In this document: in pieces, positions 1 through 5,129 of the stretch
Layout of the letters: every line of letters begins with the position of its first letter
How positions within the stretch are numbered: the stretch's first letter is position 1
NCBI GenBank assembly: GCA_021827225.1
Contig: JAKAXG010000166.1
Location: forward strand, 1-8,194
Length of the DNA: 8,194 nt
Direction of reading: 5' to 3'
From: Actinomycetes bacterium
GTDB taxonomy: Bacteria > Actinomycetota > Acidimicrobiia > Acidimicrobiales > Palsa-688
The notes under the pieces: model-generated
Database searches by the model: none
Told to the model about the DNA's origin: nothing
The model's input: the letters and a program-made list of their open reading frames with translations, nothing else
Position numbers and translations under genes: made by a program

Positions 1-1
1 C

Positions 2-595
2 GAGACCAAGCTGGCCATGTTCGAGCTGGGCCGGCGCATGACCGGGCGGGGCGTGCTGGACGAGCCGCAGCAGGTGTTCATGCTCCTCGACGAGGAACTG
101 GACCGCTTCGTGGCCGACCCGGCGGCTTGGTCGGAGACGATCAGGGAGAGGGACCGGGACTTCGGGATCCTCCAGCGGCTGGAGCCGCCCTACATCGTGG
201 ACGCCCGGGTCGGGCCGGCCCCCATCGGGGAGTGGCCGGAGCGGGACGCGAGCGGGATCGATGCGGCGTCGGTAGGCGACGTTCTCCAGGGGGCGTCCGG
301 TTCGCCCGGCCAGGCGACCGGACGGGCCCGCATCGTGCTCGACCCGGCGACGGCAGAACTCGATCCGGGGGACATCCTGGTGTGTCGGACCACCGATCCG
401 TCGTGGGCTCCGCTGTTCCTCGCCGCCTCCGCGGTGGTCTGCGACGTGGGCGCGGTCGGGAGCCACGCCGCCATCGTCGCCCGGGAGCTCGGGGTGCCCT
501 GCGCCGTGTCGGTCGTCGACGCCACCAGGCGGATCCCCGACGGGGCGACGATCGCGGTGGACGGCAGCACCGGCCAGGTAACCCTCGTGGGGTGA
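2..595 (+). CDS. PEP-utilizing enzyme, C-terminal part with phosphohistidine swivel domain (5'-partial)
   Basis: The reading frame is open to the left edge, so only the last 197 codons are visible. The second half is a clear PEP-utilizers mobile domain: a GSPGQATGRARIV entry strand, a GDILVCRTTDPSW segment, then GSHAAIVARELGVPC. The histidine codon at 464-466 is the expected phosphorylated catalytic residue. The upstream helical part resembles the linker found in PEP synthase-like and rifampicin phosphotransferase-like proteins. In this family the swivelling histidine carries phosphate from an ATP-grasp domain to the substrate (pyruvate, an antibiotic hydroxyl, or phenol in phenylphosphate synthase). 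The nucleotide-binding domain must lie outside the window, either in the same polypeptide or in a separate gene. The stop overlaps the next gene by 4 bp, which suggests co-translation. The domain is secure; the substrate is unknown. Confidence 0.85.
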   Translation, partial: ETKLAMFELGRRMTGRGVLDEPQQVFMLLDEELDRFVADPAAWSETIRERDRDFGILQRLEPPYIVDARVGPAPIGEWPERDASGIDAASVGDVLQGASGSPGQATGRARIVLDPATAELDPGDILVCRTTDPSWAPLFLAASAVVCDVGAVGSHAAIVARELGVPCAVSVVDATRRIPDGATIAVDGSTGQVTLVG

Positions 596-1131
596 CCGAC
601 CCCCTAGCGGCACGTCTGGCCGGAGCGTCGGGACCGGTCCAGATCGCCTATCTCGTACCCGACGTGGTCATGGCTGCCCTCAGCCACAGCAGGACCTTCG
701 GCTCGGGCCCGTTCTTCGTGGCCAGCCACATCCCCCTGGCCAGCGCCCACCACGACGGGCGCGACTGCGTCCTCGACCATTCCTCGGCCTACGGGCAGTG
801 GGGGGCGGTCATGGTGGAGATGATCGCCCTGCACGCCTGCGAGCCGGCGACGCTGGCCGCCGCCGTCAGGTGCGGGCCGCCCGGTCTCCACCACGTGGCC
901 CGCTTCGTGGACGACCTGCAGGAGGAGTCGGCCTCCCTGGAGGCCGCGGGCTACCGCCAGGTCCTCATTGCCGGGACCGCTTCAGGTGAGAGGTTCTCCT
1001 GGCACGACGGCGGCCCGCTGGGTCACCTGCTGGAGATCTACGAGCCGTCGCCGCGGCTGGAGGAGTTCTATCGGCGGGTGGCGGAAGCCTCGTCGGGCTG
1101 GGACGGGCGGGACCCCATCCGGCCGGTATGA
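592..1131 (+). CDS. VOC (glyoxalase/bleomycin-resistance fold) family protein
   Basis: Encodes 179 aa. The GTG start at 592 forms a GTGA overlap with the preceding stop. The same frame stays open far upstream, but there it shadows the PEP-enzyme gene. A later ATG at 670 would remove the first beta strand (PVQIAYLVPDV), so 592 is preferred. Two betaalphabetabetabeta modules are recognisable: residues about 15-80, and 99-152 beginning GLHHVARFVDD and ending HLLEIYEP. Candidate metal ligands at the usual four positions are Q17, E76, H101 and E148, a set resembling methylmalonyl-CoA epimerase-type proteins. VOC enzymes use a divalent metal for isomerisation, epimerisation, lyase or extradiol ring-cleavage reactions; which one applies here cannot be told. 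The tight link to the PEP-type phosphotransferase suggests action on the same substrate. Confidence 0.8.
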   Translation: MTDPLAARLAGASGPVQIAYLVPDVVMAALSHSRTFGSGPFFVASHIPLASAHHDGRDCVLDHSSAYGQWGAVMVEMIALHACEPATLAAAVRCGPPGLHHVARFVDDLQEESASLEAAGYRQVLIAGTASGERFSWHDGGPLGHLLEIYEPSPRLEEFYRRVAEASSGWDGRDPIRPV

Positions 1132-1136
1132 GCTAA

Positions 1137-1158
1137 GGCGCCGGCCGGTGCCGGCGCC
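1137..1158. terminator. Hairpin between convergent VOC and lipoyl genes
   Basis: A perfect 9-bp stem (GGCGCCGGC with GCCGGCGCC) closes a 4-nt CGGT loop. It lies 5 bp after the VOC stop and 3 bp before the end of the minus-strand lipoyl gene. The position suits a bidirectional terminator. There is no proper U-tract on either side, so intrinsic termination is inferred from structure and placement only. Confidence 0.6.
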
Positions 1159-1161
1159 CCT

Positions 1162-1392
1162 TCACTCGATCTCGCCGATTGGTGTGCCGACCTCGAGGGG
1201 CTCGCCGGGGTCGGCCTCGATGCGGAGGATCCCGCTCTCGGGCGCCTCGATCTCCGCCTCGGTCTTGTCCGTCTCCAGCAGGTAGATGGGCTGGCCGGCA
1301 GATACCTGCGTGCCGTCCTCCACCAGCCACTCGGTGATCGTCCCCTCGGTCATCGATACGGCCAGCCGGGGGATGAAAAGGGTCGTCGACAC
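1162..1392 (-). CDS. Stand-alone lipoyl (biotinyl-lipoyl) domain protein
   Basis: Encodes 76 aa, essentially a single lipoyl domain of the E2 acyltransferase type. It runs from MSTTLFIPRLAVSMTEGTI through the lysine-bearing hairpin ETDKTEAEIEAP to the closing VGTPIGEIE. K43, in the DKTE tetrapeptide, is the expected lipoylation site; biotin domains have MKM there instead, so lipoate is favoured. No catalytic acyltransferase or peripheral-subunit-binding domain follows, so this is a carrier only. It would shuttle acyl or electron equivalents on a lipoyl arm for partners not present in the window. The start is GTG at 1392. There is no Shine-Dalgarno sequence upstream, and a TAGTAT -10-like box ends 7 nt before the GTG, which fits a leaderless transcript. 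An operator-like motif overlaps this promoter. Confidence 0.88.
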   Translation of the reverse strand: MSTTLFIPRLAVSMTEGTITEWLVEDGTQVSAGQPIYLLETDKTEAEIEAPESGILRIEADPGEPLEVGTPIGEIE

Positions 1393-1399
1393 GGCTGGA

Positions 1400-1418
1400 A
1401 TACTAACTGATCAATAGG
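1400..1418 (-). promoter_or_regulatory. Operator-like motif, copy 1, overlapping the lipoyl-gene promoter
   Basis: Read toward the lipoyl gene, 1418-1403 is CCTATTGATCAGTTAG, an imperfect palindrome centred on TGATCA. The last bases run into TAGTAT (1405-1400), a plausible -10 hexamer that lies 7 nt before the GTG start. The motif recurs at 1510-1525 and 3169-3154. A site covering the -10 region would be expected to repress. The binding protein is inferred to be TetR-like from the palindrome size; no regulator gene is visible. Confidence 0.6.
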
Positions 1419-1458
1419 TTTCAGGTGGACCGAAGGGGGCGCCCCGGGCACGGCACGC

Positions 1459-1489
1459 GGCCGGCGCCGGGGACAGCGTGGCGCCGGCC
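1459..1489. repeat. 10-bp inverted repeat between the two divergent promoters
   Basis: GGCCGGCGCC (1459-1468) pairs perfectly with GGCGCCGGCC (1480-1489) around an 11-nt loop. It sits midway between operator copies 1 and 2 and lies upstream of both divergent genes. It is therefore probably not transcribed as a terminator for either of them. It could block read-through or simply be a GC-rich inverted repeat; no function is shown. Confidence 0.45.
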
Positions 1490-1509
1490 CCCCCGGCCGA
1501 CTAAAACTA

Positions 1510-1525
1510 CCTATTAATCAGTTAC
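1510..1525 (+). promoter_or_regulatory. Operator-like motif, copy 2, upstream of DUF3237-ThuA pair
   Basis: CCTATTAATCAGTTAC matches copy 1 at 14 of 16 positions and points toward the plus-strand genes, a mirror-image arrangement with copy 1. The two motif centres are 107 bp apart, close to ten helical turns. It lies in an AT-rich patch in otherwise very GC-rich DNA, so a promoter is likely here. Candidate -10 boxes are TATTAA (1512-1517) or TACATC (1523-1528); neither is decisive. Confidence 0.6.
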
Positions 1526-1528
1526 ATC

Positions 1529-1630
1529 ATGTTCCCGGGGGAGGGAGTCGATGGGGGTCGGATCCGTATGAGAAGCGGCGCCGTCGGGCTGAACCCGCGG
1601 ACCGGCGAAAGGAAGGTCAGGGACCGATGA
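1529..1630 (+). CDS. Possible 33-aa leader ORF before the DUF3237 gene
   Basis: An ATG 3 nt after operator copy 2 opens a 33-codon frame (MFPGEGVDGGRIRMRSGAVG...) that ends in TGA at 1628-1630, overlapping the DUF3237 ATG as ATGA. A second in-frame ATG lies at 1568. There is no convincing ribosome-binding site before 1529, so it would have to be translated from a leaderless or nearly leaderless message. I recognise no family. The exact ATGA overlap favours translation; the small size and GC-rich context favour chance. It may simply be 5' untranslated leader. Confidence 0.2.
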   Translation: MFPGEGVDGGRIRMRSGAVGLNPRTGERKVRDR

Positions 1631-2052
1631 CCCGCACCCAGGCAGAGCTGGAACACATACTCACCTTCACCGCCCACACCGGAAAGTCGGCGATGGTGCC
1701 CGGAGCCCCCCAGGGCACGAGGGGCATCCTCGGGGTCACGGGCGGCAGCTTCGAGGGTCCGCGCCTGAGGGGGACGATCGCTGCGCCGGGTGGGGACTGG
1801 TTCACGGTCCGGGCGAGCGGCGCCCTCAAGCTGGATGTCCGGCTCCTGCTCGTGACCGACGACGGGGCCAACATCCTCGTCACCTACTCCGGCATCGCCA
1901 CTCCGGGCGAGGCCGGCATGGACATCCGGATAGCCCCCCTGTTCGAGGCCCCGGAGGGGCCCTACGCCTGGCTGAACGACATCCAGTGCGTGGGCTTCGG
2001 CCAGCTGATCGAAGGTGGCGTCATCTACGAGGTGTACGCACTCCGTGGATAG
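1627..2052 (+). CDS. DUF3237 (UPF0311) family protein
   Basis: Encodes 141 aa, the usual size for the family. Recognisable features are the GVTGGSFEGPRLRGTI segment, a DWFTVRASGALKLDVRLLLVTDDGANILVTYSGI core and the C-terminal YAWLNDIQCVGFGQ followed by VIYEVYALRG. DUF3237 proteins are small cytoplasmic beta-barrel-type proteins of unknown biochemical role, often found in aromatic or xenobiotic catabolic neighbourhoods. The ATG at 1627 has a purine-rich AAAGGAAGG about 9 nt upstream. The end overlaps the ThuA-like gene by 8 bp, so the two are probably translated together from one message that starts near operator copy 2. Family assignment is confident; function is unknown. Confidence 0.85.
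   Translation: MTRTQAELEHILTFTAHTGKSAMVPGAPQGTRGILGVTGGSFEGPRLRGTIAAPGGDWFTVRASGALKLDVRLLLVTDDGANILVTYSGIATPGEAGMDIRIAPLFEAPEGPYAWLNDIQCVGFGQLIEGGVIYEVYALRG
2029..2034 (+). promoter_or_regulatory. Ribosome-binding site that decides the ThuA-like start
   Basis: GAGGTG lies inside the end of the DUF3237 gene, 10 nt before GTG 2045. An upstream in-frame ATG at 2015 has no comparable site and would add ten residues that match nothing in the ThuA fold. I therefore take 2045 as the start. Confidence 0.5.
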
Positions 2053-2794
2053 GCCGCTCAGGGCGCACCTGGTCTGCGGCGGCCGGTTCCACGACTTCGA
2101 CCACGCCCGGCTGCAACTGCTCGGCCTGCTGGCCGAAGACGAGCGGATACGCACCACGGTCAGCGGCGACTACCGCGACCTCGAGGCCATCACCCGGGCG
2201 GACTTCCTCATCACCTACACCTGCGACGTCCGCCCGAGCGACGACGAGCAGGAGGCCCTGCACGGCTGGGTGACCGGAGGGGGCCGGTGGTTCGCCCTGC
2301 ACGGGACCAACTCGGCGCTCGAGTTCACGCCCGAGGGCGTGGCCTCCCCCCGGGTGATACCGGTGCTGGCCCGGACCCTCGGCAGCCAGTTCGTCGCCCA
2401 TCCCCCGATAGCCCCGTACCGGGTGGAGGTCTCCGAGCCCGGCCATCCCCTGGTGGCGGGGATCGAGCCGTTCGAGACCTCCGACGAGCTGTACCTCTCG
2501 GAGTTCCACTGCGAGGTGCAGACGCTGCTGCACACCCGGTTCTCCGGCGAGGCCAGGGGTTTCGTCGAGTCCTCGTGGCCCGGCGACGAGCCCCGCCCGG
2601 TGATGTACCTCCGCCCGCTCGGCCGGGGCGAGGTGCTCTACCTGACTCTCGGCCACTGCCGGGGCCACTTCGACATGCAGCCCCAGGTGGACTACTGGCC
2701 TACCGTCGACCGTGGATCCTGGGAGATCGACGAGTACCGGACCCTGCTGCGGAGGGGCATCGACTGGATGTGCAGAAAGGAGACCCTGCGATGA
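2045..2794 (+). CDS. ThuA-like domain protein (class I glutamine amidotransferase-like fold)
   Basis: Encodes 249 aa covering one ThuA-like domain. Visible family features are the opening strand RAHLVCGGRFHDF (residues 6-18), FLITYTCDV (54-62), GGGRWFALHGTNSA (78-91), the DELY motif at 147-150 and the closing GRGEVLYLTLGH (193-204). ThuA proteins are linked to trehalose and other sugar use and resemble glutamine amidotransferases structurally, usually without the catalytic triad; many are in uncharacterised catabolic clusters. C156 is present in FHCEVQ, but not in a nucleophile-elbow context. The gene overlaps DUF3237 by 8 bp. The start is GTG 2045, chosen from a nearby GAGGTG. The end converges on the NIPSNAP-like gene with only 13 bp between stops. 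The reaction is unknown. Confidence 0.82.
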   Translation: MDRPLRAHLVCGGRFHDFDHARLQLLGLLAEDERIRTTVSGDYRDLEAITRADFLITYTCDVRPSDDEQEALHGWVTGGGRWFALHGTNSALEFTPEGVASPRVIPVLARTLGSQFVAHPPIAPYRVEVSEPGHPLVAGIEPFETSDELYLSEFHCEVQTLLHTRFSGEARGFVESSWPGDEPRPVMYLRPLGRGEVLYLTLGHCRGHFDMQPQVDYWPTVDRGSWEIDEYRTLLRRGIDWMCRKETLR

Positions 2795-2807
2795 GCAGGG
2801 GATCTCC

Positions 2808-3116
2808 CTAGGGGGAGTAGGGGAGCCGCTCCATGTAGCGGGTCTCCTCCTCTTCGACCACACCCGGCAGCTTGGCTGCCCAGGTGGCGAAGTCGGGGTC
2901 CTGGCGGGCGGCCGCCAGGGCCTTGCCTATTGACGCCGCGTCCCCGCCGATGTCCCACAGGTCCCAGACCTCGTGGAAGCGTCCGATGACGGTCTGGTAA
3001 CCCCCTATCAGCGTCCAACCCTGCTTCTCCAGCGCAGGGGTCAGGTGGCTCATGATCTCCACCAGATCCGGTACCTGGCCGTACTTGACCTGCAACCTGG
3101 CCAGCATGTATCCCAT
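2808..3116 (-). CDS. NIPSNAP-like dimeric alpha-beta barrel protein
   Basis: Encodes 102 aa of the ferredoxin-like alpha-beta barrel size class. The pattern LARLQVKYGQVPDLVEIMSH, then EKQGWTLIGGYQTVIGRFHEVWDLWDI, then an ADPDF-like helix (ARQDPDFATWAAKL), and a closing ETRYMERLPYSP strand resembles bacterial NIPSNAP-family proteins. These are usually dimers. Some related barrels act as monooxygenases or isomerases, but no catalytic role can be assigned here. The ATG at 3116 is preceded by a strong GGGAGGGG about 8 nt upstream. Its promoter carries operator copy 3, placing it in the same presumed regulon as the lipoyl and DUF3237-ThuA units. It is divergent from the LLM operon and convergent with the ThuA-like gene. 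Confidence 0.75.
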   Translation of the reverse strand: MGYMLARLQVKYGQVPDLVEIMSHLTPALEKQGWTLIGGYQTVIGRFHEVWDLWDIGGDAASIGKALAAARQDPDFATWAAKLPGVVEEEETRYMERLPYSP

Positions 3117-3150
3117 TTGGAATCCCCTCCCGAGGTCTCTGCGAAGTAAT

Positions 3151-3169
3151 ATATTAACTGCTCAGTAGG
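3151..3169 (-). promoter_or_regulatory. Operator-like motif, copy 3, overlapping the NIPSNAP-gene promoter
   Basis: On the minus strand 3169-3154 reads CCTACTGAGCAGTTAA, matching copy 1 at 13 of 16 positions. It runs into TAATAT (3156-3151), a good -10 hexamer, which predicts a leader of roughly 28 nt before the ATG at 3116. The geometry relative to the -10 box is the same as at copy 1. The site also lies between the divergent NIPSNAP and LLM genes, so it might affect both. Confidence 0.6.
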
Positions 3170-3194
3170 TCGCTGGCAGAGGTAGGGTCGCTGG
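3168..3194 (+). repeat. Short direct repeat GGTCGCTGG x2
   Basis: GGTCGCTGG occurs at 3168-3176 and 3186-3194, 18 bp apart, in the control region upstream of the LLM operon and abutting operator copy 3. The spacing is compatible with a tandem binding site for an activator, but two 9-mers in GC-rich DNA could be chance. No -10/-35 pair for the plus strand is clear in 3195-3262. Confidence 0.3.
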
Positions 3195-3262
3195 TCGGAT
3201 GAGCGGTCCCGGCTCCTGTCCGCCGCCGAGCATTTCCGTACACCGGGGGAACAGAGCGAGCC

Positions 3263-4240
3263 TTGAGCCCGAGCAGACAGTTCAGATTTGCGGTCCAGGC
3301 ATATCAGGCCTCCTCCGCCAAGGAATGGCGGGCCACGGCCCAGCGGGCCGAGGAGCTCGGTTACTCCGCCCTCCACCTGGCCGACCACTACTTCGGACCC
3401 GGTCCCCTGGAGGCGGCGACCAGCCACCCGGTGCAGGACCTGGCCGCCGTTCCGGCCATGGCGGTGGCTGCGGAATGCACCGAGCGCATCCGGATCGGAT
3501 GCCGCGTGTTCTGCGCCGACTACCACGTCCCTGCGGTGCTGGCCAAGGAGGCCGCCACTCTCGACCTCCTTTCCGAGGGGCGCCTGGAGCTCGGGCTCGG
3601 TGCCGGCTGGATCCGGGCCGAGTACGACGCCATGGGGATCGGGTGGGAGCCCCCCTCCGTGCGCATCGACCGCCTGGCCGAGGTGGTGGCACTGGTCAAG
3701 GCCCACTTCGGAGGGGAGCAGATCGACCTGGCCGGCCGGTACGTGAAGGTGAGCGGCTACCGGGGCGTTCCATCGCCGGTCCAGCAGCCCCGCCCGCCCA
3801 TCATGATCGGCGGCGGACGGGAGCGGATCCTCGGGCTGGCCGGGCGGGAGGCGGACATCGTGAGCATCAACTTCGACAACTCGCCGGGCCGGCTGGGGCC
3901 GGCCTCGGTGCAGGGATCGACCGCCGAGGAGACGGACCGCAAGATCGGCTGGATACGGGCCGGGGCCGGGGACCGCTTCGACTCCATCGAGCTGGAGATC
4001 GCCGCCTACTTCACCGCCGTCACGGCCGACACCACCGGTCAGACCCGGGCCATGGCCGCCGGCTTCGGCGTGGACCCGGAGGTGCTCGAAGAGCACCCCC
4101 ACGTCCTCGTCGGATCGGTCTCGGGGATCGCCGAGAAGCTCGAGGCCAGACGGGAGCGGTTCGGGATCAGCTACGTGACGGTCGGCAGCCGGGTGATGGA
4201 GGACTTCGCACCCGTGGTCGAGCGGCTGGCCGGCCGGTAG
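3263..4240 (+). CDS. LLM class oxidoreductase, probably F420-dependent (TIGR03621/MSMEG_2516-like)
   Basis: Encodes 325 aa of the bacterial luciferase-like TIM-barrel family. Diagnostic stretches are RFAVQAY near the N-terminus, AEELGYSALHLADHY (29-43), RIRIGCRVF (75-83), VLAKEAATLDLLSEGRLELGLGAGW (92-116), then a VRIDRLAEVVALVK helix and RPPIMIGGGRERIL before AGREADIVSIN. The pattern matches the subgroup annotated as F420-dependent. These enzymes move hydride between reduced F420 and a substrate, often a ketone, alcohol or conjugated carbonyl. The start is TTG at 3263, the only suitable start near the conserved RFAVQ strand, with GGGGGA about 12 nt upstream. It heads a five-gene plus-strand cluster. 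A paralogue lies on the minus strand at the right edge. F420 rather than FMN use is inferred from family membership. Confidence 0.88.
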   Translation: MSPSRQFRFAVQAYQASSAKEWRATAQRAEELGYSALHLADHYFGPGPLEAATSHPVQDLAAVPAMAVAAECTERIRIGCRVFCADYHVPAVLAKEAATLDLLSEGRLELGLGAGWIRAEYDAMGIGWEPPSVRIDRLAEVVALVKAHFGGEQIDLAGRYVKVSGYRGVPSPVQQPRPPIMIGGGRERILGLAGREADIVSINFDNSPGRLGPASVQGSTAEETDRKIGWIRAGAGDRFDSIELEIAAYFTAVTADTTGQTRAMAAGFGVDPEVLEEHPHVLVGSVSGIAEKLEARRERFGISYVTVGSRVMEDFAPVVERLAGR

Positions 4241-4253
4241 GCGCGGCGGGGTC

Positions 4254-4259
4254 AGGAGG
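4254..4259 (+). promoter_or_regulatory. Ribosome-binding site that decides the SnoaL/ABM fusion start
   Basis: A consensus AGGAGG stands 5 nt before GTG 4265. The other in-frame candidate, GTG 4289, has only GGGGGTG upstream. The longer form is therefore chosen; the difference is eight N-terminal residues outside the fold. Confidence 0.65.
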
Positions 4260-4264
4260 CACGG

Positions 4265-5116
4265 GTGGGCAGTTCCGGGGGTGACCGGGTGCACGAGCGG
4301 GAGATAATCGATCTCACCGTCCGCTACGCCTGGTCCATCGATCACCGCCGCTTCGCCGCCCTGGCGGAGGTGTTCGCCCCCGACGCGACCGCCGACTACG
4401 GGCGGATGGGGGTCTTCCACGGGGTTGAGGCCATATCCGCGGCGGTGGCCGGCGCACTGGCCCGCTTCGACCGCACCCAGCACGTCGTCGCCAACCACCA
4501 GGTGACCCTTGACGGCGACCGGGCCCGGTGCCGGTGCTACTTCCAGGCCCAGCACGTCCTGAAAGACGACGGCGGCGGCGAGCGCAACCACATGATCGCC
4601 GGCAGCTACCTGGACGAGCTCATCCGGACCGTGGACGGATGGCGCATCGCCTCCCGGACCCTCCGGGTGACCTGGACCGACCCCCCATCCCCGAGCCGGT
4701 CCGTGAACCCGGGCGGTTCCGTGAGCCAGGGCGGGTCCGTGAGCCAGGGCCGCTCCCTGACCCCGGGCGGCTACCCCAGCCGGGCGTCGGACACGTCGTT
4801 CGTCATAGCCGGCTGGATCGACGTCGACCCGGAGCAGGCCGGCGCGCTGCTGGAGGCGGCGGTGGTGATGATGGAGGAGACCCGCCGGGAGCCGGGCAAC
4901 CTCGACTACTGCTTCTCCGCCGATCCGGGCGTCGCCGGGCGTATCAGGGTGTTCGAACGCTGGCGCTCGGAGGGCGACCTGAGGGGCCATTTCGAAACGC
5001 CGCACATGGCGGTCTTCCAGCAGGCGCTGGCCCGGGCCGGGGTGCGCGGCCGGGACCTGGCCCGGTTCCACGTAAACGGCGTCGGCCCGGTGTTCGACGT
5101 CCGGCCCAACGACTGA
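4265..5116 (+). CDS. Two-domain fusion: SnoaL-like (NTF2 fold) plus ABM monooxygenase-type domain
   Basis: Encodes 283 aa. Residues about 10-137 form a SnoaL_4-type NTF2-like domain: EREIIDLTVRYAWSIDHRRF, FAPDATADYG, the TQHVVANHQV strand and DGWRIASRTLRV. Residues about 178-275 form an antibiotic biosynthesis monooxygenase (ABM) ferredoxin-like domain: FVIAGWIDVDP, REPGNLDYCF, RIRVFERWRSEGDLRGHFETPH. They are joined by a Ser/Gly/Pro-rich linker of about 40 residues holding four hexapeptide repeats. SnoaL-like domains include cyclases, dehydratases and isomerases; ABM domains include cofactor-free oxygenases. Together they could serve successive steps on one substrate, or one domain may only mediate dimerisation. 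It lies 24 bp after the LLM gene and 13 bp before the PPOX gene, so it is surely operonic. Catalytic residues cannot be assigned. Confidence 0.8.
   Translation: MGSSGGDRVHEREIIDLTVRYAWSIDHRRFAALAEVFAPDATADYGRMGVFHGVEAISAAVAGALARFDRTQHVVANHQVTLDGDRARCRCYFQAQHVLKDDGGGERNHMIAGSYLDELIRTVDGWRIASRTLRVTWTDPPSPSRSVNPGGSVSQGGSVSQGRSLTPGGYPSRASDTSFVIAGWIDVDPEQAGALLEAAVVMMEETRREPGNLDYCFSADPGVAGRIRVFERWRSEGDLRGHFETPHMAVFQQALARAGVRGRDLARFHVNGVGPVFDVRPND
4697..4768 (+). repeat. Four tandem 18-bp units encoding a hexapeptide linker repeat
   Basis: The in-frame 18-bp units are 4697-4714, 4715-4732, 4733-4750 and 4751-4768. They encode RSVNPG, GSVSQG, GSVSQG and RSLTPG. The two middle units differ at a single base. 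The array lies exactly in the interdomain linker (residues 145-168), where copy-number change would be tolerated. Likely origin is slippage duplication, with the outer copies already diverged. Confidence 0.85.
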
Positions 5117-5129
5117 GAAGGGAGCGGCG

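Noticed and set aside
127..591. Upstream extension of the VOC frame
   Set aside because: The frame is open, but the encoded peptide is Arg/Gly-rich shadow sequence of the PEP-type enzyme. The VOC fold begins right after GTG 592.
2791..2811. ATGA overlap at the ThuA stop opening a six-codon frame
   Set aside because: Too short to mean anything and not followed by a downstream plus-strand gene.
2797..2817. Small hairpins between the convergent ThuA and NIPSNAP genes
   Set aside because: The alternative 4- and 5-bp stems overlap each other and the NIPSNAP stop codon. Too weak to call a terminator.
2021..2863. A 280-codon minus-strand open frame opposite the ThuA-like gene
   Set aside because: Antisense shadow; the plus-strand product has ThuA motifs and a ribosome-binding site.
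4697..4768. Tandem 18-bp units considered as a regulatory iteron or CRISPR-like array
   Set aside because: The units are contiguous without spacers, in frame, and encode a linker in a fusion protein.
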